Assembly (NCBI GenBank): GCA_027919835.1
Contig: JANVFP010000018.1
Span: 434,001 to 498,000, forward strand
DNA length: 64,000 bases
Direction: 5' to 3'
From: Lentinula raphanica
Lineage: Eukaryota > Basidiomycota > Agaricomycetes > Agaricales > Omphalotaceae
Each line of letters begins with the position of its first letter. Within the stretch, counting starts at the first letter, position 1. The notes below the pieces were generated by a model. That model was not told where the DNA came from. It saw only the letters and a program-made list of their open reading frames with translations, and made no database searches. Shown here piece by piece: positions 34,227 through 45,248 of this stretch. Both the position numbers and the translations under genes were made by a program.

Positions 34227-35725
34227 TCATAACTTGGCCGCTGGCTTACTGTCGTCTGTACTAGGTCCCCGTATGTTAGCGCGGACTACACCTTCTTGAG
34301 ACGTGACGGCGATGAGAGTCCCACTGCGGGTGTAGAGCTTGCCGGACGATCAGAACGAAGGAAGATTTCGGAAGTTGCAACAATTGCTCACCTGTCCGTG
34401 CATGATAGCTCGACCAGATCCAGCCCGGGGTGATTCCATCTAGTAGAAACATTGAGGACAATGGTGTGCTTGGGCAAAACGGCAAAGTACATACGACGTA
34501 TAACAACCAGTCTCCGCAATCGAAGGAGTCGCTACGAGCAGGAGCCGATTAGACGTAGGTTTGGGTAGGACGATGCAATAGTATTTACTTGTAAAACCAA
34601 ACAGTATGGTCAATCGTGCTCTGTCGACATGAGATCGAATATATTATATTGTGATCCAAAGAATGAAGAACTGATACGTACCGACATTGCCAACGAGTTA
34701 GGACCACGATTCGAGAAGCGGTCAAGTCCAATGATACCGAACGCTGAACCAATGCTAGAGAAGACATCGTTGTGAAACCGGTCGGGCTTTGATTCTGGGA
34801 CGGACGCACAACTTGAGATCAGATAGATAACCCAATATGCACTAGAGAGACAGAAGGAGGGAGGTCTCAACATCAATCATCAAAGTTTGAGGTTTCGAGG
34901 AATGCATACCTTCTGGAAAGGCGCCTCGTACTCTGGTATATTCTTCGCTTTCATCCAATACATATACCTTATTATACCCTCCGAGGATATATCATGAACC
35001 TTCGCACTCTTGATCGCAATCGGACTCTTCCTCCTCTCGCTCGCCCAATCAGCGAAATACACATTTGCCTTCTCTGACAGTGGCTTTCCTTCATACCCTT
35101 CCCTACGATACCGCTCATAGATATCTTCTTCAAGTTCACATTGTTCAGGAGAGGGAACATCCGGCATCACCCACTGCTTTTGTGGCTGCCATGGTTCGGG
35201 TTTTTGGAATGAACAGGTCATGATGAAGATGAGAGAACCTTTTTGGATGGCTTTGACGGAACATGCGACGTAGGATTTACCCTGGCGGAGTCGTTCGACG
35301 AAGTAGACGATGGGTGTTGAGGGTGATGCGCTAGTGAGGAAATAGCACTTGTACAGACATCAGCCTCGTTGAGCGTTTTGTGGTCAGAGTACTGACATGT
35401 AAAGACTGATCGGTGATCGTTTGGATGTTAAACGTCGTTTTGGAGAAGTCAATGAATGGCTAGACGCACATGAAGTCCGAATGCGGGGTCCACACAGTTG
35501 GTGGCGGAGACTAGAGCCTGGCTGATGACCTGTCTGTGAAGGAGGAAGGTTAGTCGGATGGTATTACAAGAGATAGCGATGGCTAACTTGCCCGCCAAAA
35601 ACACCTCGCGCACGAACAGGAACCCATAGGGACTTTGAGCGAAATAGATTTACTTCAAGCTTTTCAACCTCGAGAGCAGTAGATATCTGCGCATGCTCTG
35701 CTTGGTCCTTTAGTGGATTCTCCAT
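34227..35725 (-). CDS. Acyl-CoA thioesterase II (TesB/ACOT8 type), peroxisomal
   Basis: The enzyme hydrolyses acyl-CoA to free fatty acid and CoA. ATG 35725 begins MENPLKDQAEHAQIS; then VEKLEVNLFRSKSLWVPVRARGVFGGQ, the double-hotdog N-terminal domain. Further exons give YFVERLRQGKSYVACSVKA, MTCSFQKPEPWQPQKQW, YMYWMKAKNIPEYEAPFQK, LDHTVWF and GKLYTRSGTLIAVTSQEGVVRA. It closes with STDDSKPAAKL and TGA at 34227-34229. The final AKL is a classic PTS1 peroxisomal import signal, which supports a role in peroxisomal beta-oxidation. About eight introns are required, so internal borders are approximate. The Asp/Gln/Thr catalytic triad positions are consistent with VTSQEG and the LDHTVWF block. Confidence 0.88.
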
Positions 35726-35842
35726 GGTGAAGGTAGAAGTACAAGGTGGATTTAGGTTACACTTACTCGGAGTTGACAACGTTGAAGAGCTAAAGAAACC
35801 GGTTAACGAGTAGCCGAATCATGCTCCTCAAAGAACAACGCG

Positions 35843-36797
35843 TTATAATTCCTCGAACTCTATAGTAAAACCACATTCATGGCATATCTGAACCCCGTCT
35901 CCGTCTGGTCCAAACACATGCTTATGCTCTGCGTCTTTCCTCTTCTGCCAAACACCTTCCCGAGTCCGTTTGCGTAACTCCTTTAGCCCCTGTTCAAACT
36001 TTTTATTCTTCGTCCTCTTCTTCTCTGCCATTCGTCGCTCGTACTCGGCATCCAAGGCTTCCGGTGATCCCCATTTCTTCCAGGCGAATTCTTCAACTTG
36101 ATATCGAAGAAAGAGCATCATGTTTGCGAAGGTAGATTTGTGTGGGTTGGCTTTGAGGAGGTGGGGCATGGCCTCTTGATCGCGAAGTTCGGCTGAAGGA
36201 TGGTTAGGATAAGAGTCTGGGTAGATGTAAAGGATGCTCACGATCAGTCAATAGGTAGTCCTCCTTACACTCGGTCTTCGTCAGCAAGCTATACCTCTCT
36301 GGCTTTTCTTTAGTACATCTCTTGCATACCAAGCACCCGAAGACTTTCTTATACGTGTGGTCGATATCAATCGTCTGGCATTCTTGGCACTTTGGATTCT
36401 TGTCCTGCTCTAGTAAGATGGGTGGTTCCGCATTCTGCATCGTTCGTTGTCTCTCCCTTTCCATCTCCTTTCTCCGGGTTGCTTCATCAATTTCTGTATC
36501 GTCTGTCATAAGAAATCCACCCTTGGAGTTAACCATCTTTGATAGATCGTATTCGAAGTAAGTTCCCAGCCGTGAATCGCGTTCTAAGCGGGCATTCTGA
36601 TTTTGTGCAGAGGTGGAACTGGAGCTCGCGATTGGCCGTTTGCCGTTGGCATTTGTTGACGAGGAAGTTTCTTGTTCTCGTTCTTGTTGCCTGACCTTGG
36701 CTGCAAAATTTCAGAAGAAATTCAGGAGAATTAATCAGGATTTACCTCTGAGACGGTTGAGCTCGATTTGTTTGAGTTGGTCCGGTGTCAAAGACAT
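35843..36797 (-). CDS. RAD14: DNA repair protein XPA/Rad14
   Basis: XPA/Rad14 verifies damage and organises the preincision complex in nucleotide excision repair. ATG 36797 starts MSLTPDQLKQIELNRLRAK, followed by a low-complexity Ser/Asn stretch and YFEYDLSKMVNSKGGFL. The zinc finger is CQECQTIDIDHTYKKVFGC-LVC-KRC, i.e. C-x2-C and C-x2-C pairs. Then RYSLLTKTECKEDYLLTD, PELRDQEAMPHLLKANPHKS, MLFLRYQVEEFAWKKWGS, a Lys/Arg-rich helix, and HKHVFGPDGDGVQICHECGFTIEFEEL before TAA (35843-35845). This last block with CHECG is the DNA-binding C-terminus of the fungal family. Two introns near 36242 and 36690-36745 are needed. It is divergent from the Zn2Cys6 gene (132 bp). Confidence 0.92.
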
Positions 36798-36918
36798 GAC
36801 TCGTAAATGAACGAAACGAGTCGCACGGAAACTCAATTATTGATGAGTCACGTGGGATTACGCAATTGATATCGACGACTTTCGACCCTGAGAATTTAAA
36901 TCTCTGCTTACTTTCTCC

Positions 36919-36933
36919 ATGAATTCAGAATGA
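36919..36933 (+). promoter_or_regulatory. Four-codon uORF overlapping the Zn2Cys6 start codon
   Basis: An ATG at 36919 opens M-N-S-E and stops at TGA 36931-36933. The main ATG (36930-36932) overlaps that stop in the pattern AATGA. If the transcript includes this ATG, ribosomes terminating here sit on the main start codon, a layout suited to reinitiation. The transcription start is unknown. Confidence 0.5.
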
Positions 36934-39900
36934 ACACCGCCAAAGGTACACCAAGTAGCCGCCGTGCAACAAAAGCTCTTTCTGCCTCTCAACAAAAGGC
37001 TGTAGAAGAAAAACGACTTCGTGGAGAACTGTCGTGCGCTGAATGTAGGAGGTATCTAGTATCTAACTTGGCTTTCAGCATAATCTCAATCACGATATCA
37101 TTTCTAGACTCAAGCTGAGATGTGACAGACAAGTACCTTGCGGATCCTGTAGTCGGCGTGGTTGCGCGTCGATATGTCCTTCCGGAGTCCTCGAAGCAGG
37201 CGCAGGTCATGTTCACCAAGGCGGAATGAGAGTCGGTCAACTGCGGACAAAAATTGGAATCATGGCCAGCCGAATTCGGGAACTAGAAACGGCTTTGGGT
37301 GAGGGTCATCCTCTGCTCGAGGAAAGGCTGCTCAAAATTGGTCGCATTGACGAGGAACCGCCGGAAGAGCCTGGCAGCATATCTCAACTCGAAGGCCTAG
37401 GAACGCTCACACTCGGCGAAGAGGGAGAAGCCAGCTATTTTGGAAGCAGTGGTGGAAACGAGTCACTGATCGCTCGGGAAATGATGCTTTACGGGACTAG
37501 CAACGAAGATGACGACTCCGATGTGTCAAGCCCAAATCCCACACCCGAGTTGTTCGCAGTTATTGCTGGTCCAAGCGCCTCTCATGAACCGGTCGTCCTG
37601 CCTTCCGAGGAGGAAGCTCGTAGCCTTGCTCTGGCTTATTGTGGCACAGGGGCTCTCTTTTTTCGCGCCTGGAAACGCGAAGAGATTTTTGATGAGGTTC
37701 TCCCGAAACTGTATGCTCCAGAAGGTGCATCTGCACATCTCCAAAGTGCCATGTTCTTCGTATTTGCTTTGGGCGCTTATCTCAATCCAAAAACTTTGAA
37801 CGGACACCATGAAGAACAAGCTGAGCTATGGTTCCAGCGTGGTCGCGCTGCCTTCCAAAGGAAGACCCAGAAACGCAATCTACCAGAAGACACGATTCGT
37901 GCTCTAGGCTTGATGGGAACGTACTTCTCCATGGCCAATCGCCACCATTCCCGGGACAGCGCTTGGGCTGCTCTCGCACTCGCTGCTAAATTATGTCAAG
38001 GCGCCGGTCTTCATCGGGATCCTGCTCGGTGGAATTTACCTGCCGCCCTTGTACAGCGTCGACGCGCCCTTTTCTGGGAAGTCTACCAGAGTGACATCAG
38101 CCATAGTATCGCCCTCGGACGGCCACCCACTACGCCTCTTTCCTTCATTGACTGCGAATTCCCCGATGAAGACGTCAGTAGCCTTCAGGATATCTGCAAT
38201 CTCAAGTACAAATATTGTCGAGACGCGTTCGTTCCGATCATGGATCTCGTCCTCTCCGCTCATCCGACTAAACGCTCTTACCGGGAAGTAGTCGAGCTGG
38301 ACGCGAAAATTCGGAGATTACAGATACCTATTCCGCCTGAAGATAATGCTCTAAAGGTATTCTATGGAAAGCAGCTCATCAACGCTGTGCTTCTTACTCT
38401 TCATCGATCATATATGGCAAGGGCCATACTCAATGGGAATGAAGCAGCTGCGAAAGATGGAGACCCAAATAAACCCTTTGATCCTCTCGACCCCGCCCAA
38501 ACTCCTTATGCACATTCGGTTGCAGCCGCGTACCATGCAGCAGAGGAGATCTCTCGGTCTCTTCATGGTTTCGTAGTTACAGATCCAGAGTTGGCAGGTA
38601 GAGTGTGGTTCTTGACTTATCACGGTTTCAGCGCAGCGGTAAGCTCAAAATTCATATGTTTATGACCTTCCCAATAACTGAAAGTGTATGGTATAGCTCG
38701 TTCTAGGAGCCCTCGCCTCCCGTGCACCGGGTTCGTCGTATGCTCCGACTGCGATTATGACCCTTAGCCTTGTCGTTGATGGGGTTTTTGCCAAATATGT
38801 CCATATCTCCGCTCGTCATCGAACTGCATTTGTCGTTCTCCGCAAACTGAAAACTCGTGCTATAAGACGGTACACTGCCTTTTTAGAATCCAAAGGCGTA
38901 GCACGAGGCGAAGGCAAGAAAAAGGAGAAGACAGGGGCTTCCGGTAGTCCAAATGGCGACCCGGATCGAGTTGGATTGGGTCCTGGTGCCGTCGACCCGA
39001 ACGATCCCTCGCTGCACATCAAACTCGACAGCGATCCTGATTCTGATCTCGACGAAACCGAACATCAACTTGCACATCCTAGTGAGCCCGTCCGTTCGAG
39101 TGCTACGACCGAGACCGGAGCACTTGCCACGTTTGAAGGAAAGATTGCAATGTTTGGAGGAAAGACGAGTGTGCTGCTTAGCTCGAAAGGGAAAAGAAGA
39201 CTAGGTCGAAAAAGAAAAAAGTGGAGAACGGGGAGGTTGTGAGTGTCTCCTCGCCAGAGAGCGCTGTGGCTGCGTCTCCGGAAAGCACGACGAGTACGAC
39301 TAGCGAGGCCTACAGCCATAGTAACTCAACAGCGTCGACCTCTCTTACCCATTCTTCCGCGCAAGCTACAGCCTCAAGCGGTTCAATACATGCCGTTGGA
39401 GGATTTTCCGATGCCAATACTAATCCCACCTCGATGGACGTCTTCATGTCAGATATCAGCATGCAGAATCTAGGTATGGAAACTGGATTTGACAGCATGG
39501 AAGGCATCGAAAATCTTGACGTGGATGCGTTCGGTTTTGGCTACGATAACTTTGGTACGGACGCAGGGAGCGGTATCGTCATGGGCATGGCTCTTGAGGA
39601 TATTGGGATGGGTACGAACATGGGGATGGGTAATCTTACAACCGGAGCATCACCGGCTAGTACCAGTAGTGCAGGCGGTGCAACTTTCGGTGGCACAGGA
39701 CTTGGGTCACAGAAAAGAAGCGCCTCGAGTGCGTTCGGCGCCTACCAGCAGCATTATGGTGGTGGGTTTGCTGTACGAACGTCACTCTCACCTGAAGCTT
39801 CAGGCTCATCGCCTCCTCAGCAACAACAGCAGCAAGAAACAGAAGACGCTCAAGAACCTCTCACGGCAACAGCTCAAGCGGCACGGATGTTCGGGATGAG

Positions 39901-40642
39901 GGCCCTTGCCTATCCCTATCTGACCGCGAATTCGAACGCAAGCAACACCGATCTCGGTCAGAGCTATGCGGGTTCATCGTCGAACGAGTATTCGAATCTG
40001 AATGTGTATTCGGCGTACACGAAACAACAACAGCCAGCTCCGCCTGTACAAAGTCGATCTCATTCTACGCAGTCCTCGAATTCGGTTCAATCACTCCCTC
40101 CTATATATTTGCAGGAGCAGTCTCAGCCCAGTACATCGTCCAACTCGCCGATCTCCATGAATCCGCCTCAAGCAGGTCATCCTCATCATATTCCTCGAAC
40201 TTCATCGTCGTTGCCGGCTCCCGACACGTCAGCATTACTGAGTGACCCAGCGCAGCTGTACGCTCGATTCACAGAGTTCATGTCACAGAAAGCTTCGAGT
40301 CCCTTGCCACAGCAGGTGCAACAGACACGAATGATGAACCACCAAACTCAGCAGCAGCAGCAGCATAATCAACAAAGTTACGCACCAACTCACGAAACCT
40401 ATAACTACGGCTTTGCGGATGATGTCAACGGATTTTCTGGGCCCAATGTTCCACAGGTTGTGGACACGAACACGAACGGGGCTGGACTGAGCTATGATTA
40501 CAACGCGGACTTTGATGCTTTTCTCAGATCTTTGCGGACTCCGGTAAATGGGATCGGGACCACTGGAGGCGGAGAATATGTACTGCCGTATGGACAGATG
40601 TATGGACAGTGGCAGGACCAGAGCCAGAGTGGTGCGGCATGA
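36930..40642 (+). CDS. Zn2Cys6 transcription factor with fungal-trans middle domain
   Basis: ATG 36930 opens a basic leader. The binuclear cluster CAECRRLKLRCDRQVPCGSC with SRRGCASIC follows across an intron (about 37053-37107), then a coiled-coil linker (LRTKIGIMASRIRELETAL). The middle region LALAYCGTGALFFRAWKREEIF, LALAAKLCQGAGLHRDPARW and FWEVYQSDISHSIALGRPP is the fungal-specific transcription factor domain (PF04082 type). Introns are at about 38640-38697 and 39239-39303; the last (65 nt, GTGAGT donor) joins what otherwise look like two separate frames. The C-terminal 450 residues are Ser/Gln-rich with activation-type poly-Gln runs (near 39815-39840 and 40350-40365), ending at TGA 40642. 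About 1150 residues. Target genes unknown. Confidence 0.85.
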
Positions 40643-41610
40643 TCATTCTTCGTGAGTTATTTGTATGAGATTGAACGTCCGACACCTTCATATTTTCGTT
40701 CGTGTTTTTTCTCTTGGAACGCTGTGATCGTTTGTTTCGTTGCTACCGTGTATACGCTATCTTATTTGTATCTCTACTATACTACTCTAATCTGTCGCAT
40801 CTACTGAAATATTTCTTGCTTCGCTATGTCCACAGAACGTATGTACCTTTATGCGTATTTGCCTACCAGTTTTCTTACATACCCTTCTTGTCTTAGCATT
40901 CGTGTATGGTTATCAAAAAATATATAGAGCTGTGTATCCAATAGATCCTGCAGGACAGCGCGAAGTGGCAGGCTGAAACTCGACGTAGACATCAGCTCAA
41001 GGAGGAGGGATGGAGTACTGTTGTGCCATTCATGTTCATGAAACAAGAATGGATTGGGAACATTGGTGACTTGGGGTGCATTCTTGTGCAATGTGCATTG
41101 ATCCTCTCAGCTCTCGGAGACTCAAATTGATGAATTGTGCCGTATACGTGCATTATTGTACGCGACATCCTTACAGGTTTTTTGCATGTTACGAAGACGG
41201 ATGAATCTAGACACCCCAAATACATACAGCTTTGTGCTTGATTCAGACTGAGTTCTCTGCGACACTGTTCGAGTGCTGTTCCGACCTTTTACAATTAACA
41301 ATTAGAGAACCCCGGTATGTACCTAGCTGTACGTACTACGTAGCAGCCAGTAAGTACCTAGAATTCTCAAAGCTCTTCGAGCGAGGGAGTCATTCAGTGT
41401 CATCTTTGGTGATATTCCCGAGAAGCCTCAGAGTCAAAGGAGATCCTTGCTAATTCTCAATGAAAAGTTCGGGAAATAAGAACAAGGCATCGGAAGCCAA
41501 GACGACATGCGTGGAAAATTCCGGTTATAGATTTCATTGTACTTGGATTTTCTTTTGTTCTCTGACCTCGTGCTTCATTTCGGCATACCTTTCTTTTTGT
41601 CTTTTGACGA
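40643..41610. other. Long intergenic region upstream of the BTG-like gene
   Basis: About 970 bp without a supported gene. The first part is T-rich and probably 3' UTR of the Zn2Cys6 gene. ORFs on both strands are short and without motif. It probably also holds the promoter of the downstream gene. Confidence 0.45.
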
Positions 41611-41616
41611 TATAAA
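41611..41616 (+). promoter_or_regulatory. TATA box of the BTG/Tob-like gene
   Basis: TATAAA at 41611-41616 lies about 310 bp upstream of the ATG at 41919. It precedes a leader containing an intron with an ideal branch site, which suggests that transcription starts some 30 bases further on. Not experimentally shown. Confidence 0.45.
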
Positions 41617-41680
41617 GAGCACAATGAAGCCATGCCAAATCCTCATCCAGCTTTTGGGCTTGCTTTACTCTCTTTTACCG

Positions 41681-41733
41681 GTCAGTCGTTCGAAAACAAA
41701 CGCTGTCTTTACATCCTACTAACAAAGCTATAG
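41681..41733 (+). other. 5' UTR intron of the BTG/Tob-like gene
   Basis: A 53-nt GT-AG intron, GTCAGT donor, CTACTAAC branch motif at 41716-41723 and TATAG acceptor. It lies upstream of ATG 41919. An upstream frame from ATG 41624 remains open through this splice and overlaps the main start in another frame. Confidence 0.5.
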
Positions 41734-41918
41734 GTTCTATTCATTAGACTCAGCTACAGCTACACATTCGACGTCTTGTATATTTTACGCAGCATATTTT
41801 GCATATCTCTCTCTGTCTCTCTCTGCATCTACGTTTTCCGCGAGCCTCTATTCCGCACAACTTATCTTCATCGCCGGGCGATTTCATCTCCACTTGAACG
41901 AGCTTTCTTACTATCACA

Positions 41919-42881
41919 ATGGCCTTCAACGCTTCCACCAGCCTTTCTGTCACCCTCGCCCACGCGATCTCTTATCTTACCCGGCCTCTAATTGTCCAGT
42001 ACTCGGCCACCACCATCATCAAGCTTCAGCTTCTCCTCGAGGCCAACCTTACGGCTCTTTATGCTCCTACCTGGGTTCCGAAGGAGCCTCTTCGTGGATC
42101 TGGTCGCCGTTGCCTCACCCTCTCACCAGAGTGCCTTCCACCTCGTGTGATCTACTCTGCGTGTTTAAGTGCAGGCGTACAATGGTTTGACTGGATCGCT
42201 CTTCTCGGTGGACAGGAATTTGATTTCTTTGTCGATCCGGGATGCATCTCTGTACGACATGGAAGGAAAGGCTCTCCAGACTGCAAACTTATCACCGTTT
42301 GGGCCGACGAAGTACCTTCTCCGTCTCCTACTCTTGCCACCAAGGTATTCCCAATTCTATCACGTATTTTACCTATCCTGATCACGTCGCAGGTCCAGAA
42401 CCGTACCATCGCTCAGACACTCATCGAGAGTGAGATCAACGAGGATGAACAGATCTTCACCCTGATCGCTGAGGAGACGAAGCCCTCCACCTGGGGTGTA
42501 CCCGCATTGGACAGACTTACTGTTCCGGCTACCATGACGCGTTCCTCATCGCCGTTTTCCACCGACTCCTCCATTTCTACCTTCTCTTCTCACTCCCGCA
42601 GCAGCTCCCGTTCGTCCAACTCGAGCTTGAGTTTCTCATCTTCCGAAACCACCTCGCCGTCTCCTTCCAAGCAGTCCCGCCGTGAACGTGCCCGTCAGGC
42701 TCGTGTCTTCATTGACAAGACCAAGACGGAGGTCACACCCTACGACGGCGGAAAGACCACGGTGCTCACTGGTGGTGTCATGCTCGGTGGCAATCCCTCC
42801 AAGGGCAGGACTGAGAAGCCTTCCAAAAAGGCAGTCAACGGTTCGCCCGCTACCATGCAGTGGCGTGCGGTCCGTGCTTGA
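41919..42881 (+). CDS. BTG/Tob-like anti-proliferative domain protein
   Basis: BTG/Tob proteins bind the Caf1 deadenylase and promote mRNA decay in animals. The protein starts MAFNASTSLSVTLAHAISYLTRP and has LQLLLEANLTALYAP, LRGSGRRCLTLSPECLPPR, IYSACLSAGVQWFDWIALLGG and FDFFVDPGCISVRHGRKGS, LITVWADE. The GSGxRC and (W/F)VDPGxVSxRxG blocks are the BTG box A/B-type signatures; the latter is the strongest evidence. After an intron of 48 nt (42345-42392, in frame and stop-free) comes a Ser-rich tail (SSHSRSSSRSSNSSLSFSS), then RRERARQARVFIDKTKTEV and a C-terminus ending MQWRAVRA, TGA 42879-42881. The family call is by motif; a role in mRNA turnover is inference. Confidence 0.75.
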   Translation: MAFNASTSLSVTLAHAISYLTRPLIVQYSATTIIKLQLLLEANLTALYAPTWVPKEPLRGSGRRCLTLSPECLPPRVIYSACLSAGVQWFDWIALLGGQEFDFFVDPGCISVRHGRKGSPDCKLITVWADEVPSPSPTLATKVFPILSRILPILITSQVQNRTIAQTLIESEINEDEQIFTLIAEETKPSTWGVPALDRLTVPATMTRSSSPFSTDSSISTFSSHSRSSSRSSNSSLSFSSSETTSPSPSKQSRRERARQARVFIDKTKTEVTPYDGGKTTVLTGGVMLGGNPSKGRTEKPSKKAVNGSPATMQWRAVRA

Positions 42882-44909
42882 ACGGCTTATGACCAAAAGA
42901 AAGCAATCTCAACGACACTTTCAGCTCGATGGATGAAACGCAATGACGATGGCTTGGACACCCAAATCCTGGTGTACGGGTTTCCTTGCTATCCTCATCT
43001 TCATTTCTTCAGCGCAGCTCATGTTTTCACGATCGAAACGTGTCTACTCATCTGTGACGACGTATCATCATCACCTTCCACTCTTTGGCTTCGACCAGCC
43101 TCTTGTTGTCTATCTCATTCACGAAAAATTCTGAACCAACATCAACGAACGAAACTCGCCCACCGGACTTTCCTCCTTTGCACACATATCTTATTTTCAT
43201 TTGTATCTTTCTCACTATTTGCATCTTCTCATCATATTGCATTTTCAGCCTTCCCACTGACTCTATTCCTTGCTGTGTTTTTATACGTCTTGCCATCAAA
43301 CAACCTTCCGAATGTGTAGCCTCTTGAACTCTCTCTCTCTTCCCCCTTGTTAACACTGTTTCATGCCTCACGTCAACGCTGGGTCTTCTGGTCTTACCGC
43401 ACTCACCATCGCTATCCTATTTCTGGTTTCTTAATCGTTAATCCTTTCCCGGCCTTGCCCATAATCTGTTTCTCTTTTCCCACTCTGTGGTTTCTTGTGA
43501 CATGTGTGTTTTTTTACCTTCTGGTTGTGGTATTTGCATATTTCTGCTGTATCGTATGTCCATGTATGATTTTCTACTCGATGCCCTTAACTGTGGTCGA
43601 GTCTAATGCAACGCGTTTTGCACCACATTGCCAAAGATATTGATGAGTCTATGTATCATGATATCTCTGCTTAGAGTCGCTCTTTGCATTGGCCTCCGAT
43701 GTGCTCATTATGAACTTTGAACTTGAAAGCATCTGCGAATCTTCCTCGGCAACACTGGCCATTGGCCAAAGCCGAGCTTCGAGGAGCTGCGCGGCAAGCC
43801 GGTTATGTGTACGGCAATCAATCAGACCGAGCCCCTGTCTATTCGTACAATCTCAAGTTTCAACCGCGACGAGGGTTTCTTGAATTCGCCAGCTTGTATA
43901 TACTTGTATAGTACAGCAGAAGGGGCATAGTCTCCCATTTCTCTTACTGTCATGATTGTCGCAACTGTGGTCTTAATGCGGACGAGGATAAGCTCGCCTC
44001 TGACGCGGAACGTCACAATTCGAGTCTCAACTGAAGTCTTACGCCGACTGCAAGTTTGATGTCACCCTTATGAAGTTATAGCTCTAGCCTATGCTCCCTG
44101 ACTACGTTTGTTGGAGCGGGAGCTTTGGTCGGTGCGCAGCGGCAGTGTCAACTGGCCAGGAGTGTATTCTTTGTGTATTAGGGTAGCATCCGCCTCCTCT
44201 ACAACGAGGCTCACGGCATGTACACTTCCAGCTTTCAACAGGCAAAGAGAGTCTATCACTGAGATCTTGAGACTTAAGTTTGTGGCCTACCTGTTTCGCC
44301 ATGGCCTCACTATTATATCATCCCCATTGGCCTTGGATCTAGCCACAACTACTACAACGATGGAGCATACTTGCATCATCCTGTGCTGGTGAACTGTCAA
44401 ACTGCAAAAAAAAATATGATGTAGCTAACATTGAATGTGGCTAACCTTGTGTACTACAGAATCGTCGATAACAAACTACGATCCTTGAGCCACGAGTGGT
44501 CAGCACGTTCAATCGAGGGGAGCAATACAACTTTACTACTAGTGGGATGAAAGTTTAACTCATGATCACTGCCGGGTCAAAACTATTACTGAAACTCTAT
44601 CGGCAGATGAGTTTTGAAGATCTTGAAGGCTTTTTGGGAAGCCGACAAGCTTCATAGTTGTCCACAAAGTCAAGTCGAAGGTTGTTATGAACTCGGGGAG
44701 AATGGGCGTGTGGAAATTGGTGCAGTACTGAATTTTTCCCAACTCCACACCCCGACGTCACTGTCGGGTCACTGTCTTTCATAAGTCTACTCATTTCGGA
44801 GCTCTCAACTGACGCTGTACCAGGTATTTATTCCTTCGAACAAGCGTCAAGTTTCCCCCCAAGTTACACTTACCTTTTTACCGTGTTCTCTCTCTGTGCT
44901 CGTGATACT
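42882..44909. other. 2-kb region without a supported gene
   Basis: The first 700 bp is very pyrimidine-rich (T/C runs through 42990-43600) and is likely a long 3' UTR or structureless spacer. Between 43690 and 44040 is a 64-codon open frame (43717-43911) with some amino-acid complexity (LPRQHWPLAKAELRGAARQAG) but no recognised family. No tRNA, repeat or transposon end seen. The part 44400-44900 holds the likely promoter of the next small ORF. Confidence 0.4.
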
Positions 44910-45248
44910 ATGCCTGCTCGAAGAATAACCTCAGTTGAGGAGCAGAAATCAAATTACTCTCACCAATTAGCGGAATATACCCTTCGGCAATGGAACTCTG
45001 CACGCTGTGGACAGGCAGAGGTCAGTTATCCGATAACGAAAGCGAGACTTCCCGTACGGCGAAAGTCTTCAACCAGACTTGTGCCCCAGGGGTCGCTCAA
45101 CATAACACAGTCGGATAATAAGACTCCAGTAGGTGAGATCCTTCGTAAGGACTGCGTATGTCATGATTGTGAGCTGACAAAATCCGAAGGAATCCAAGTC
45201 AAAGACTACTACGAGAAACGGCCTAAAAGCGGGAACGACCGGAAGTGA
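44910..45248 (+). CDS. Small hypothetical protein
   Basis: An uninterrupted frame from ATG 44910 (MPARRITSVEEQKSNYSHQL) to TGA 45246-45248, 112 residues, basic, with two paired cysteines near the end (DCVCHDCELTKSEG) that could bind metal. A pyrimidine-rich leader (44845-44905) precedes the ATG, which is typical for expressed genes in this window. No recognised domain. It stands alone between two gene-poor stretches, so it may also be a chance ORF. Confidence 0.4.
   Translation: MPARRITSVEEQKSNYSHQLAEYTLRQWNSARCGQAEVSYPITKARLPVRRKSSTRLVPQGSLNITQSDNKTPVGEILRKDCVCHDCELTKSEGIQVKDYYEKRPKSGNDRK

Noticed and set aside
39221..40642. Separate Ser/Gln-rich gene downstream of the Zn2Cys6 factor
   Set aside because: A 65-nt intron with GTGAGT donor at 39239 and acceptor at 39303 joins this frame to the preceding exon, so it is the C-terminal part of the same protein.
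42933..43319. 128-codon plus-strand ORF after the BTG-like gene
   Set aside because: Composition is driven by pyrimidine-rich DNA, no domain or splice evidence, position fits a 3' UTR.
43717..43911. 64-codon ORF with moderately complex sequence
   Set aside because: No recognised family, no leader or neighbouring exon, could be a remnant; not enough support for a gene call.
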